In this document: positions 34,672-44,078 of the stretch, one piece after another
Layout of the letters: each line of letters opens with the position of its first letter
Numbering within the stretch: the first letter of the stretch is position 1
Source of the DNA: Planctomycetota bacterium
GTDB lineage: Bacteria; Planctomycetota; Phycisphaerae; SM23-33
DNA: 62,304 nucleotides
Assembly: GCA_009908915.1 (NCBI GenBank)
Contig: JAAAOJ010000089.1
Span: 1-62,304 of the forward strand
Direction: 5' to 3'
Translations under genes and position numbers: made by a program
Notes under the pieces: generated by a model
Databases searched by the model: none
What the model saw: only the letters and a program-made list of their open reading frames with translations
What the model was told of the DNA's origin: nothing

Positions 34672-35802
34672 CTACTTGCCGCTTGGCCCTTCGACGGCCT
34701 TGATGTCGATCATGCGCTGCAGCGCGAGGCGGGCGTCGTCGGCGACGGCCGAATCGACGTGGACCTCGTTGACCGGCTCGCCTTCGAGGATCGCCGTTAG
34801 CGTCCAAAGCAGGTAGGGCAGGTCGATCATCGCCATCTGCCAGCAGGCGGCCGGCCGATCCCCCAACACGCGGATGTCCTTGTCGGGGTTTTGGGCGGCC
34901 AGTCGGCGGACGAGGTTGCCCTCGGTTCCGACGGCCCACGAACTGCCGGCGGGGGCGTCGGCAATGGCGTTGATAATCTGCGAGGTGCTGCCGGCGAGGT
35001 CGGCCCTGGCGACGACGGCCCGCGGGCACTCGGGGTGGACGATGACCGTCACGTCCGGCTCGGCGGCCCGGATATCGTCGATGGCCTGCGGCGTGAAGAC
35101 CTGGTGGACGTGGCAGTATCCCTTCCAGCAGATGACGTTCGCGGCGGCGACCTGCTCGGCCGTCAGTCCGCCGGCCGGCTTGTGCGGCTCGTAGATGACC
35201 ACGTCGCCGGGCTGGTCGTAGCCCATGTCGGCGGCGGTGTTCGTCGCGAGATGTTCGTCCGGGATGGCGAGAACCTTCCTGCCACCCGCGCCACCCTGGT
35301 CGGCCCGTCGCAGTGCCCACTCGAAAACGTTGCGGACGTTGCTGCTGGTGCAGCAGGCGCCGCCGGCCTTCGCGGTCAGCGCCTTCGTGACGGCCGCGGA
35401 GTTCACGTACGTGATCGGCACGACGGTGGCTTCGCCGGCCAACTCGCCCACTTCCTCGATGGCGGCGGCCACCGCGTCGTCGTCGGCCATGTCCGCCATC
35501 GCACAGCCGGCCCCCAGATTCGGCAGGTAGACCGTCTGCGAGGCGTCGCTGAGCACGTCGGCCGACTCGGCCATGAAGTGTACGCCGCAGAAGACGATGT
35601 GCCTGGCGTCGCGCTGCTCGGCGGCGAACTGGCTGAGCTTGAGGCTGTCGCCCCGGATGTCGGCGAACTGAATGACCTCGTCGCGCTGGTAGTGGTGACC
35701 GAGGATGACGAGATCCTTGCCGAGGTCGGTCTTGGCGGTGCGGATGGCGTCGCAGAGGGCCTCGGTGTCGAGTTCAGTAAAGCGGGGCGGTATCGGCTTC
35801 AT
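34672..35802 (-). CDS. nadA: Quinolinate synthase A
   Basis: The 376-residue [4Fe-4S] enzyme condenses iminoaspartate and dihydroxyacetone phosphate to quinolinate for NAD. ILGHHYQRDEVIQFADIRGDSL, the cysteines in GACCTSSN and VHPECP, and FCGVHFMAESADVL are canonical for the long NadA type. The start at 35802 was chosen because TATACT lies 6 nt upstream and homologues start near this point. The frame is open far upstream but only as a shadow of murJ. No nadB or nadC is nearby. Confidence 0.94.
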   Translation of the reverse strand: MKPIPPRFTELDTEALCDAIRTAKTDLGKDLVILGHHYQRDEVIQFADIRGDSLKLSQFAAEQRDARHIVFCGVHFMAESADVLSDASQTVYLPNLGAGCAMADMADDDAVAAAIEEVGELAGEATVVPITYVNSAAVTKALTAKAGGACCTSSNVRNVFEWALRRADQGGAGGRKVLAIPDEHLATNTAADMGYDQPGDVVIYEPHKPAGGLTAEQVAAANVICWKGYCHVHQVFTPQAIDDIRAAEPDVTVIVHPECPRAVVARADLAGSTSQIINAIADAPAGSSWAVGTEGNLVRRLAAQNPDKDIRVLGDRPAACWQMAMIDLPYLLWTLTAILEGEPVNEVHVDSAVADDARLALQRMIDIKAVEGPSGK

Positions 35803-35808
35803 GCCTTC

Positions 35809-35814
35809 AGTATA
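35809..35814 (-). promoter_or_regulatory. -10-like box TATACT of a leaderless start (nadA)
   Basis: On the minus strand TATACT ends 6 nt before the nadA ATG. Confidence 0.5.
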
Positions 35815-35842
35815 GTCGCCCGCGGAGGTCGAAGTCGAGCCG

Positions 35843-37474
35843 TTACGGTCGGGCGGCGGGCGGCGGCTGATCGGCCGGGGCCGGGCGCTTGCCAAGCTCG
35901 CCGAGTTCCGGACTGCGGAGGATGATCGTTGCCAGCAGGTACACGCCGGCCCCGGCGACGATGCCGATGACGATCGCCGGTATGCGGGGGCGAGGGATCC
36001 ACGGTCGGAAGACGCCGGGCAGGTATTCTGCGCACGCCCAGACCGCGGCGCCCATGAGGGCCGAAGCGACGAGCACGCGTGCGACGCTGGTGGCAATTTT
36101 GCGGAAGCCGATCCGACCCCACCGGCGCCGCAGCATCATGACGAGCACCACGGTCGATATGCTGGACGTCGTCGCGGTGGCCACGCCGACGGCGGCGCCC
36201 TTCAGCGGCGTCCAGATAAGCCCGAGCACCAGGCCGATGTTCAGCACGCTCATGGCCAGCGAGAGCGCCAGCGGCCGGCGCGTCTCACGGTCGCTGAAGA
36301 ACGCTCGCAGCAGGATGTGGTTGCAGAAATACGCCCACATGCCGAGGCAGTACGCACGCAGCACCCATGCGGTCCGCACCGTGTCGGCGGCGGTGAAGTC
36401 CTTGCGCTGGAAGATCACGCGGATGGCCGGCTCGGCCAGCATCGCCAGGCCCACCCCGGCCGGGGTGCCGAGGAACAGGCACAGGCGCAGGGCGCGATTA
36501 GTGGTCTGGCGGAGTGAGGTGGTGTCGTTGCGGGCGGCGTAGCGGCTGAACAACGGGAAGACCACCGTCGCGATGGGGATCGCCAGCACCCCCAGCGGCA
36601 GCATGTACATTCGTGCGGCAGCGTAGAGGCAGCGGACGATGCCCGCCTCCAGCGGGAAGCCCGGGTGGGCGTCGCCGCGGGTGAAGACCAGGGCGATGAT
36701 CTTGTCGCTGAAAGCGCTGAACTGCATGACGCTCAGCGGTACGAACATCGGACCCATGAGCCGAGCGATGCGCCTGGTCTCGGCCCGCACCGGCCAGGGC
36801 CGGCCGAACAGCGCCAAGCCGCCGCGTCGAAGCAGCCAGAGCACGCCGAGCAACTGGGCCGTCCCTGCCGCCAGCAGCGCCACGGCAATGACGACGAACT
36901 GCCCGGCGTCGCTGGCCGCCAGCAGCGGCGCCAGCCAGGCCGCCGTGGCAATAAGGATGATATTCAGGAGAATGGGTGCCGCGGCCGGATACCAGAAGTG
37001 TCCGCGGCAGTTCAGGGCCGCCGAACCCAACGCCAGCAGACAGACCGTCAACATGAACGGCAGCATCAGGCCGGTCATGCCGATGAGGAAATCCGTCGCC
37101 GGGGCGGTGCGTGCGACCACCCACCAGACGAGCAGGCCCGCCCAGATCAGCACCGTCAAGGCCGCCAGGATCACTGCCAGCAGCCCGCCGACGTTCGCCA
37201 GGACAGCCCGGGCACGCCCGGATTCGTCGGCTTCGTCGACGTCGGTGAACACCGGCACGAAGGCCGCCGACAGGGCCCCCTCGCCGAAGAGCCGGCGGAA
37301 GAGGTTCGGAATCGAAAACGCCGTCCAGAACCGGTCGGCCAGTACCGGCCCGCCGAGCGGGACGATGACCATGTCCCGCACGAGTCCCAGCACGCGAGAG
37401 AGCATCGTCAGGCCGGCAACGACCTTCGCGGCGGAGAAAAAATGCTCCTGTTCGTCATGTCGCTCGCTGCTCAT
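35843..37474 (-). CDS. murJ: Lipid II flippase, MurJ/MviN family
   Basis: The 543-residue, about 14-helix protein has the family start FFSAAKVVAGLTMLSRVLGLVRDMV and IPNLFRRLFGEGALSAAFVPVF near the N-terminus, a MATE-like fold. MurJ flips lipid II for peptidoglycan synthesis. The C-terminus is Pro-rich (PAPADQPPPAARP). The ATG at 37474 was chosen because GATAAT lies 7 nt upstream; an ATG at 37483 is the alternative. It is divergent from the GT4 gene. Confidence 0.93.
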   Translation of the reverse strand: MSSERHDEQEHFFSAAKVVAGLTMLSRVLGLVRDMVIVPLGGPVLADRFWTAFSIPNLFRRLFGEGALSAAFVPVFTDVDEADESGRARAVLANVGGLLAVILAALTVLIWAGLLVWWVVARTAPATDFLIGMTGLMLPFMLTVCLLALGSAALNCRGHFWYPAAAPILLNIILIATAAWLAPLLAASDAGQFVVIAVALLAAGTAQLLGVLWLLRRGGLALFGRPWPVRAETRRIARLMGPMFVPLSVMQFSAFSDKIIALVFTRGDAHPGFPLEAGIVRCLYAAARMYMLPLGVLAIPIATVVFPLFSRYAARNDTTSLRQTTNRALRLCLFLGTPAGVGLAMLAEPAIRVIFQRKDFTAADTVRTAWVLRAYCLGMWAYFCNHILLRAFFSDRETRRPLALSLAMSVLNIGLVLGLIWTPLKGAAVGVATATTSSISTVVLVMMLRRRWGRIGFRKIATSVARVLVASALMGAAVWACAEYLPGVFRPWIPRPRIPAIVIGIVAGAGVYLLATIILRSPELGELGKRPAPADQPPPAARP

Positions 37475-37481
37475 CCTGCGC

Positions 37482-37487
37482 ATTATC
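37482..37487 (-). promoter_or_regulatory. -10-like box GATAAT of a leaderless start (murJ)
   Basis: On the minus strand GATAAT ends 7 nt before the ATG at 37474. Confidence 0.4.
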
Positions 37488-37563
37488 GGCCAGACCGCCC
37501 CCCCAACGCGAGCGCCGGCTTGGCCGAGGTCCGCCGGGGCTTATCTTGCGTCGGCCGGGCGGT

Positions 37564-37569
37564 TAAGAT
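37564..37569 (+). promoter_or_regulatory. -10-like box TAAGAT of a leaderless start (GT4)
   Basis: TAAGAT ends 6 nt before the ATG at 37576. No Shine-Dalgarno is seen. Confidence 0.4.
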
Positions 37570-37575
37570 GCAGCC

Positions 37576-38766
37576 ATGAAGATTGTGCATATGATTACGC
37601 GGCTGATTCTTGGCGGCGCGCAAGAGAACACCGTCCTGACCTGCGAGGGCCTGCACCGCCGCGGGCACGACGTAACGCTGATTACCGGTCCGCCGCTCGG
37701 GCCGGAGGGCGAACTGCTCGGTCGGGCGCGGACGGGCGGCTACGAGGTCATCGTCGTCAACGAGTCCGTTCGCGAGATATCCCCCGGCCGCGACCGCCGC
37801 GTCTACCGGGCCTACAAGGACCTGCTGGCCGATCTTCGGCCTGACGTGGTCCACACGCACAGCAGCAAGGCGGGTATCCTTGGCCGACGAGCCGCGGCAA
37901 AGCTCAATGCCGGACCGCTGGCGGCGAGACCGATGAAGATCGTCCACACGATCCACGGCCTGCCGTTTCATCGGTACGAAAGCTGGTGGAAGAACCGCTT
38001 GTACATCGGCCTGGAGAAGCGGGCGGCCAGACAGTCCGACGCGATCCTGTGCGTCGCCGACGCCATGAGCCGCCAGGCCCTCGCCGCCGGGGTCGGAACG
38101 CCCGAGCAGTACGCCACCGTCTACAGCGGCATGGAGACGCAACGCTTCGTCGACAGGCCGGACGACGCCGAGGCGTTCCGCGCGTCGCTGAATCTCCCCG
38201 CCGATGCCGTGCTCATCACGCAGGTCGCCCGCCTGGCCGAGATGAAGGGACACTTCGACATCATCAAGGCGGCCGTTACGCTGGCCGACCCGCGGCTACA
38301 TTTCTGCTTCGTGGGCGACGGTTACCTGCGCGAGGAGATCAAGGACGAGATCTACGACATGCGCCTCGATCCAAACTTTCACCTGACCGGGCTGCTGCCG
38401 CCCAGCAAAATTCCCGCCGTCATGCATGCCAGCGACATCCTGATCCACTGCAGCTACCGTGAAGGTCTCGCCCGTACGCTGGTGCAGGCGATGCTCGCCG
38501 GCCTGCCGGTGGTCAGCTACGACGTCGACGGGGCGCCCGAGGTGGTCAACGCCGAGACGGGCATGCTGGTGCCGCCGGGCGACGTCGACGGCCTGGCCGC
38601 CGCCGTCCGGGTGCTTGTCGATTCGCCCGACCTGCGGCAGACGCTCGGCCGCCACGGCCGGACGCTGTGTCGCGAGCGATTCGACCACGAGACGATGGTC
38701 GCGGATATCGAAGCAGCCTACGAGGGGCTGATGGCGAGCGGATCGGCCAGCAGCACGGACACATGA
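37576..38766 (+). CDS. Glycosyltransferase family 4 (GT-B)
   Basis: The 396-residue protein has the GT4 N-terminal domain (MKIVHMITRLILGGAQENT..DVVHTHSSKAGILGR..VHTIHGLPFH) and the C-terminal sugar-nucleotide domain. The latter contains VARLAEMKGHFDIIKA, FVGDGYLR, and the EGLARTLVQAMLAGLPVVSYDVDGAPE region carrying the E-x7-E type motif. It transfers a sugar from a nucleotide donor to an envelope polysaccharide or lipid acceptor. The specific sugar is unknown. It is divergent from murJ with about 100 nt between starts. Confidence 0.9.
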   Translation: MKIVHMITRLILGGAQENTVLTCEGLHRRGHDVTLITGPPLGPEGELLGRARTGGYEVIVVNESVREISPGRDRRVYRAYKDLLADLRPDVVHTHSSKAGILGRRAAAKLNAGPLAARPMKIVHTIHGLPFHRYESWWKNRLYIGLEKRAARQSDAILCVADAMSRQALAAGVGTPEQYATVYSGMETQRFVDRPDDAEAFRASLNLPADAVLITQVARLAEMKGHFDIIKAAVTLADPRLHFCFVGDGYLREEIKDEIYDMRLDPNFHLTGLLPPSKIPAVMHASDILIHCSYREGLARTLVQAMLAGLPVVSYDVDGAPEVVNAETGMLVPPGDVDGLAAAVRVLVDSPDLRQTLGRHGRTLCRERFDHETMVADIEAAYEGLMASGSASSTDT

Positions 38767-38842
38767 CGCCAGCACGATGCCATTTGCTCTTTGCAGCCGG
38801 ACTGCGGAAGCGTAGGCTATAGTGTCGACATAGGGATCAGGC

Positions 38843-39838
38843 GTGAGATGCTTTGACGCACAATTTGACGGGTGGCGCCGGCGGACCGGACTGGCTGCGC
38901 TGCTGGCCGCCGTTGCGATGTGCGGCGCGGGCTGCTGGCCGCGCCACCAGGTGAGCTATCGGCCGCCCGAGCCGGAAACCGAAGCCGAACGGAATTTTGA
39001 GGTCGTTTGGACCGCCGCGCGAGAGGTTCTTCGGGACTACGGCTTCGAGTTGCGGCGGCAGGACCGTCGCGCTGGCGTGATGACCACCGATGCTATCGTC
39101 GGTCAGCACTTCTTTGAATTGTGGCGTCGCGACGCGGCCACGCTGTACAGCTACGGTGAGAACAGTGTGCAGACGATTTTCCGGGCGGCGAAGGTGACCA
39201 TCCATCCGGTGGAAGGCCGCGACAAATTTGACTTCACGCTCAAGGTGGCGGTCGCCCGCAGCGACAAGCCATCCGAGCAGTTGACGGACGCCTCCCAGAC
39301 GATGATGGTCTACGGCGGCGTGGATACGTCGCGTCGCGAGGGTGGGCCCGGATCTTTCAACGAGCGTCTCCAGTATGACGATCTGCTGGCTGAGCGTGCC
39401 TTGGACGACATGGAGGATTTTCCGCTCGTGCCGCTCGGTTTCGATCATCGGCTCCAGCAGCGTCTAAGCCACAAGATCCGGGTGGCGGCGACGGGCTACG
39501 TCGTCGTTGTGCCCGAACCCGTCGAGTACACCGACCCTGGCGAACTCATCCCCTCGGGCCCGCCAAAGCCGGCCGGTCCGGTCCTGCCGAACCCCGCGCT
39601 GCCGGCCGTCCCGCCGCCGGTTCCAAATCCGGGCGGCCGGGTCCGCGACAGCGACGATGCAGCTAAGGACACCGGGCACGTCGAGTCGCGCATCATCCCC
39701 GCAGGCGAGCCGTCGGTCGATGCGCCGGAATCGCCGGTGACCGAGCCGGATGATACCACCCCCGACGTTCCTGACGACCCCCAACCCCTCGAGGATATCT
39801 TCGAGGAGTTCGAGCAGCCGTCTCCACCGTCGCCGTGA
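38843..39838 (+). CDS. Putative lipoprotein with proline-rich C-terminus
   Basis: The 331-residue protein starts with GTG after AGGGATCAGGC. The N-terminus is basic (RRRTG), then hydrophobic, ending GAGCW, a plausible lipobox with Cys near residue 31. A folded domain of about 170 residues follows (ETEAERNFEVVWTAAREVLRDYGFELRRQDRRAGVMTT is reminiscent of envelope lipoproteins with an alpha-beta fold). The last 110 residues are Pro/Asp/Glu-rich and disordered-looking. It is probably anchored in the outer or inner membrane. The family is not recognised. Confidence 0.7.
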   Translation: MRCFDAQFDGWRRRTGLAALLAAVAMCGAGCWPRHQVSYRPPEPETEAERNFEVVWTAAREVLRDYGFELRRQDRRAGVMTTDAIVGQHFFELWRRDAATLYSYGENSVQTIFRAAKVTIHPVEGRDKFDFTLKVAVARSDKPSEQLTDASQTMMVYGGVDTSRREGGPGSFNERLQYDDLLAERALDDMEDFPLVPLGFDHRLQQRLSHKIRVAATGYVVVVPEPVEYTDPGELIPSGPPKPAGPVLPNPALPAVPPPVPNPGGRVRDSDDAAKDTGHVESRIIPAGEPSVDAPESPVTEPDDTTPDVPDDPQPLEDIFEEFEQPSPPSP

Positions 39839-39939
39839 CCTCCGCCTCCGGCCCGGCGCGCGGAACGACCACGCCTGGCGCACCGATGCCGCTTCCCACG
39901 CCAATGGGGCCGGTCGTATCGTTTGGCCGCCCGGTCCGT

Positions 39940-39945
39940 TACAAT
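39940..39945 (+). promoter_or_regulatory. -10-like box TACAAT of a leaderless start (mtfA)
   Basis: TACAAT ends 6 nt before the ATG at 39952. Confidence 0.5.
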
Positions 39946-39951
39946 GCCGCC

Positions 39952-40788
39952 ATGCAGGTTGAGCATTGTCTCGTTGCGGCTGCGGTGATTGTTCTGGGCG
40001 TTCCCGCACTGGTTTATCTCGCCCGGCGCGGGCAGCGCGACCGGCGGCAGACACTCATGCACGATCCCTGGCCCGAGCGTTGGGAGACCATCGCGAAACG
40101 CAACGTCGAGTTGTTCAACCGGCTGCCGGATGACCTCCGGCAGCGGCTGAGGGGGTATGTGCAGGTCTTCCTGGCCGAGAAGAACTTCGAGGGTTGCGGC
40201 GGGCTGGCCCTGACCGAGGAGATGTGCGTCACCATTGCCGTCCAGGCCTGCATGTTGTTGCTGGGGCATCCGCGGACACGGTTCTACCGCAAGCTGCGCA
40301 GCGTGCTGGTGTATCCGAGCGACTTCGTGGCCCGCCAGCGGCAGCCGCTGGGCAACTCCGGGCTGATCGTCGACGGCCCGGTCGACCTGCTGGGCCAGGC
40401 CAGCGAGACCGGCACGGTGGTGCTGGCGTGGGATCACGCCAGGCACGGAGCCGCCGAGGTGGCCGACGGGCACAACGTCGTGTTGCACGAGTTCGCTCAC
40501 CAGTTGGACATGGAGGCCGGCCCGGCGGATGGAGCCCCGGCCCTGGCCAGGCCGAGCGAAGCCATCGACTGGGCGCGGGTCATGCAGGCGGAATTCGACG
40601 ACCTGCAGCAGCGCATTGAGGCGCGACAGCGGCATGACATCGACGCATACGGCGCGACGAACCCGGCGGAGTTCTTCGCCGTGACGACCGAGGTGTTCTT
40701 CGAGCAGCCCGATCAGCTCAGCCGTCGGCACCCGGACCTGTACGAGCAGTTCCGGAACTACTACCAGCTCGACCCGCGCGCCTGGTGA
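39952..40788 (+). CDS. mtfA: MtfA-type zinc peptidase
   Basis: The 278-residue protein has the metal site VVLHEFAHQLDME (HExxH) near residue 180 and NPAEFFAVTTEVFFEQP, the downstream zinc ligand Glu of the MtfA/anthrax-lethal-factor-like family. GCGGLALTEEMCVTIAVQACMLLLG is also typical. In E. coli MtfA inactivates Mlc and so controls the glucose PTS; no such partner is visible here. Unlike the E. coli protein it has a hydrophobic N-terminal segment (residues 8-24), so it may be membrane-anchored. The start is of the leaderless type. Confidence 0.88.
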   Translation: MQVEHCLVAAAVIVLGVPALVYLARRGQRDRRQTLMHDPWPERWETIAKRNVELFNRLPDDLRQRLRGYVQVFLAEKNFEGCGGLALTEEMCVTIAVQACMLLLGHPRTRFYRKLRSVLVYPSDFVARQRQPLGNSGLIVDGPVDLLGQASETGTVVLAWDHARHGAAEVADGHNVVLHEFAHQLDMEAGPADGAPALARPSEAIDWARVMQAEFDDLQQRIEARQRHDIDAYGATNPAEFFAVTTEVFFEQPDQLSRRHPDLYEQFRNYYQLDPRAW

Positions 40789-40935
40789 GACGGTTGCATT
40801 CGTCATGGCGCCCGGTTAGGCTTTGGCCGCCCGATTGCAGAACTCGCGGCAGTGCGGGCTGCCAGTACGTTGGGTGTGCGTAAAATGAAACAGGAGGCAA
40901 CATCCTCCCAATGACGTCGAAACAGAGGTTGTTCC

Positions 40936-41694
40936 ATGAGTCTCGACATCAGCGACATTCTCAGTGCATGGCCGTTCAAGCCCGGCGAAGTCAACGTTCG
41001 CCGCATCATGGGCGACGACGGCTTGGAGAAGATCCAGCTTCGACTGGACCTTGGGATGCTCCAGATGGAAATTACGGGCCGGCCCGACGGCACGCGTCCG
41101 CACGGCTTTGAGAGCCTGCTGGACTATTTCCGCGACGAACTCGCCAAGCATCGCCAGGTGACCGGCTCGACGGGCGACTTCCATCTCGACAACGAAGACT
41201 GTGAGGCCCTGCGCAGCGAGAGCATCATGTACTACCACCGGTATCTCGCGATGTTCGTGCTCGGGGACTACGAGGCCGTCGCCGGCGACACCAAGCGTAA
41301 CCTGGAGCTGTTTGATTTCTGCCTGACCTACGCCGAGGACGACCAGGATCGATACTACCTGGAGCAGTACCGGCCCTATGTGCAGATGATGTACACGCGT
41401 GCGCGTGCGCGGCTGGCCATGGAGCGTCACAGCGCTACCGAGGCATTGGGCATCGTCCGCGCGGGCATCAAGGACATTCAGAAGACCTGCGAGGAGTTCG
41501 AGCAGGGTGAGGACGTCGCCGGGACCGAACTGGCCGTGCTGAAGGCGTTGGCGAGCGAGATTGAATCGCGCGAACAGCTCGACCCGGTCGCCCGCCTGAG
41601 GAAGCAGCTTCGAGAGGCCATTGAGGAGGAACGCTACGAAGACGCCGCGGACATCCGCGATGAACTCGACCGCGTCGAACACCAGGCGGAGTAG
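40936..41694 (+). CDS. UVR-motif protein
   Basis: The 252-residue protein ends in a classical UVR helix pair, DPVARLRKQLREAIEEERYEDAADIRDEL, as in the C-terminus of UvrB, McsA and ClpC. The N-terminal 200 residues form a helical region with TPR-like spacing (YYHRYLAMFVLGDYEAVAGDTKRNLELFDF). UVR motifs mediate protein-protein contacts in repair or protein quality control. The function is not assignable. It starts 147 nt after mtfA; AACAGAGGTTGTTCC precedes the ATG. Confidence 0.8.
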   Translation: MSLDISDILSAWPFKPGEVNVRRIMGDDGLEKIQLRLDLGMLQMEITGRPDGTRPHGFESLLDYFRDELAKHRQVTGSTGDFHLDNEDCEALRSESIMYYHRYLAMFVLGDYEAVAGDTKRNLELFDFCLTYAEDDQDRYYLEQYRPYVQMMYTRARARLAMERHSATEALGIVRAGIKDIQKTCEEFEQGEDVAGTELAVLKALASEIESREQLDPVARLRKQLREAIEEERYEDAADIRDELDRVEHQAE

Positions 41695-41816
41695 CCCGGC
41701 GGCCCGGCCGGGTTGCGGCAGCCGTCAATTTGGGTGCGATTGACGGGCTCTAAGGGATTGACAGAATGGCAGGGGGCATGCTAGGTTGTTTCGTCTGTCC
41801 GACCCCGACGGAGCAT

Positions 41817-41891
41817 GGTGACTGTAGCTCAGTTGGTTAGAGCACCTGGTTGTGGTCCAGGGGGTCGGGGGTTCGAATCCCCTCAGTCACC
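41817..41891 (+). tRNA. tRNA-His (anticodon GTG)
   Basis: The acceptor is GTGACTG/CAGTCAC with an encoded extra G(-1) at 41817 and discriminator C, as required for histidine tRNA. The D-arm is TAGCTCAGTTGGTTAGAGCA, the anticodon loop TTGTGGT and the T-arm GGGGGTTCGAATCCCCT. CCA is not encoded. Confidence 0.94.
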
Positions 41892-41900
41892 CGTTGTCAC

Positions 41901-41934
41901 GCAAGGCAGGGCCGCTTCAGCGGCCTTGCTGTCT
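41901..41934. terminator. Hairpin terminator after tRNA-His
   Basis: GCAAGG..GGCCGC-TTCA-GCGGCC..TTGC forms a long stem 9 nt after the tRNA. The T-run after it is weak (GTCTT). It also lies shortly before the stop of the convergent folA. Confidence 0.6.
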
Positions 41935-41958
41935 TCAGGCACATCGGTCCGCTGGCGG

Positions 41959-42489
41959 TCATGCCTTCTCGTACGTGACGATGTCGTAGGCGCCGTGAGG
42001 CTGTCGGTCGGTGGCTGTCCACGCCGGCGGGATTTCCGGGAAGTACACGTCGCCGATGTGATGGCCGTGGACGTGCGTGACGATCATGCGGTCGACGAGG
42101 TCGCGTCGCAGGGCCAGCTCGTAGATCTGCCGGCCACCCATGATGACGAACTCCTCAACGAACTCCGGGAACCGCCGCCGGGCGGTCGAGATCGCCAGCT
42201 CGATGGTCGGCACGAACCAGGGGCCTTCCGGGTCCACCTGAGCGCCGGCGTCGGCGAGGTCCTTGTTGTAGCGGTTGGCGGCCCGCGTGATAACCATATT
42301 CACGCGCCCGTCGAGGTACGGCCGCTTGGGGTAGGTCGGCAGCGACTGCCACGTCGCCCGGCCCGTGATGACGGTCCGGCCGAGTGTCCGCGTGCGGAAG
42401 GCCTTCAGGTCTTCCGGCAGGCGCCACGGCAGCTCAGTGCCCCGGCCGATCAGCCGGTCGTCATCCATTGCCACAATCAGCGTGTTCAT
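41959..42489 (-). CDS. folA: Dihydrofolate reductase
   Basis: The 176-residue protein has the DHFR landmarks IVAMDDDRLIGRGTELPWRLPEDLKAFR (catalytic acidic residue in the LPWRLPEDL helix). GRTVITGRATWQSLP, VIMGGRQIYELAL and VTHVHG follow. It reduces dihydrofolate to tetrahydrofolate with NADPH. AAAGGACTCGC is the ribosome binding site. No thyA is adjacent. Confidence 0.94.
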   Translation of the reverse strand: MNTLIVAMDDDRLIGRGTELPWRLPEDLKAFRTRTLGRTVITGRATWQSLPTYPKRPYLDGRVNMVITRAANRYNKDLADAGAQVDPEGPWFVPTIELAISTARRRFPEFVEEFVIMGGRQIYELALRRDLVDRMIVTHVHGHHIGDVYFPEIPPAWTATDRQPHGAYDIVTYEKA

Positions 42490-42561
42490 GCGAGTCCTTT
42501 CATTGTGCGGCCTGAGATCATACGCGCTTGAACGTCTAACAGCCCATGTCCAAACGGACTG

Positions 42562-43896
42562 CTATGTCGCGCGGCGGCGGGGGCGGAGGATCAGGCGGAT
42601 GGGCACCTCGGGGTAGGGGAGATATTCGCGGAACTGGTTGACGAGGAACCGCTGGTAGCTCTGGTCGAAGCTGCGGACGTCATTGACGAAGCAGACGATC
42701 GTCGGCGGGTTGGTCGCCACCTGCGAGGCGTAGTAGAGTTTCGGCGGGCGCGTGCCGCCCTTGTGGCTTGGCCCCCGCTTGGCGAGGATCTGCTCCATGG
42801 CCTCGTTGAGTTCCGAGGTCTGGACGCGGTAGCTGGCCTGGGCGTACAGCTGCGTGGCGAGCTGGACGGTCTGATGCACGTTGACGCCCTCGCGGGCGGT
42901 GGTCATGCTGATAGGGGCGTAGGACAGCTCGGGGAACTCCTTGGCGAAGTACTCGGCGTAGTCCTCCGGCGAGGCAATGTTTCGGGCAAGGTCCCACTTA
43001 TTGACCACGATGACGACCGGCTTGAACTCCTCGGCGATGATGCCGGCGAGATTCTTGTCGACCTTGCTGACGCGCACGGAGGCGTCGATGACCATGGCTA
43101 CCACGTCGGCGCGGCGGACGGACCGCATGGCCCGATGCTGGCTGTAGAATTCGACGTCGTTGGCGAGGCTCTTGTTACGCCGCAGCCCGGCGGTGTCGAT
43201 GAGTGTGACGCGTCGGCCTTCGATGTCGACCGTCACGTCCACGCTGTCTCTTGTCGTGCCGGGTGTCTCGGAGACGATCACGCGGTCCTCGCCGGCGAGG
43301 GCGTTGATCAGCGTGCTCTTGCCGGCATTACGCTTGCCGACGATCGCGAGTTTCAGCGCCTCCGGCCTCCTGGTGTGCAGCGGGGCCTCGGTGAGCATGG
43401 CCTGCATGCGTTCGAGCAGGTCGGTCATGCCCTCGTTGTGGGCGGCGGAGATCTCCGCCGGGTCACCGAAGCCGAGCGCATAGAACTCGCCCGTCTCGGC
43501 CAGCACGCCGGCCTGGTCGACCTTGTTGGCTACGAGGAGCACCGGCGCGTCGACGTGGCGGAGCTTTTCGGCGACGAGATTATCCAGCGGCACGATGCCC
43601 TCGCGGGCGTCGACGACGAACAGCACCAGCGTGGCCTGGTGAATCGCGTAGGCGATCTGGTTCTCGACGTGGTCGGTCAGGTGGTCGGTGTCTTCCACGC
43701 CCATGCCGCCGGTGTCCACGAGTTCGACATAGCGCGCGGTCTCGCCCTCGCCGACGGCGATGGTCGTGCTGACGCGGTCGCGGGTCACGCCCGGCGTGGC
43801 GTCGACGATCGAAATCCGACGGCCTGCCAGACAGTTCAGCAGACTGCTCTTGCCGACGTTCGGTCGTCCCACAATGGTGACAACAGGTAAACCCAT
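42562..43896 (-). CDS. der: Ribosome biogenesis GTPase Der (EngA)
   Basis: The 444-residue protein has two tandem GTPase domains: GRPNVGKSSLLN with DTGGM and NKVDQ, then GKRNAGKSTLINAL with DTAGL and NKWD. A C-terminal KH-like domain follows (PPKLYYASQVATNPPTIVCFVND). It assists 50S assembly. The ATG at 43896 (MGLPVVTIVGRPNVGK) is chosen because the frame upstream has no family similarity. It is divergent from the beta-helix gene by 182 nt. Confidence 0.95.
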   Translation of the reverse strand: MGLPVVTIVGRPNVGKSSLLNCLAGRRISIVDATPGVTRDRVSTTIAVGEGETARYVELVDTGGMGVEDTDHLTDHVENQIAYAIHQATLVLFVVDAREGIVPLDNLVAEKLRHVDAPVLLVANKVDQAGVLAETGEFYALGFGDPAEISAAHNEGMTDLLERMQAMLTEAPLHTRRPEALKLAIVGKRNAGKSTLINALAGEDRVIVSETPGTTRDSVDVTVDIEGRRVTLIDTAGLRRNKSLANDVEFYSQHRAMRSVRRADVVAMVIDASVRVSKVDKNLAGIIAEEFKPVVIVVNKWDLARNIASPEDYAEYFAKEFPELSYAPISMTTAREGVNVHQTVQLATQLYAQASYRVQTSELNEAMEQILAKRGPSHKGGTRPPKLYYASQVATNPPTIVCFVNDVRSFDQSYQRFLVNQFREYLPYPEVPIRLILRPRRRAT

Positions 43897-44066
43897 AGGC
43901 CGCCCATCGTACCGTACCTGAGGCGACAGGCCAAGCACGAGAAAACGTGCGGCGTGAGCCGCCCCTCGTGAACCCGTCTGGATAATGTCAAGGTGGCGGG
44001 CATCGTCGGGATCAGCGGCCGTGGCCGCCGGGAAGACCGTGGTGGCACCCGGCCCCTGTGCCCGTT

Positions 44067-44072
44067 TATAAT
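44067..44072 (+). promoter_or_regulatory. -10 box TATAAT of a leaderless start (beta-helix gene)
   Basis: A perfect TATAAT ends 6 nt before the ATG at 44079. No Shine-Dalgarno is seen. Confidence 0.55.
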
Positions 44073-44078
44073 GTCGCC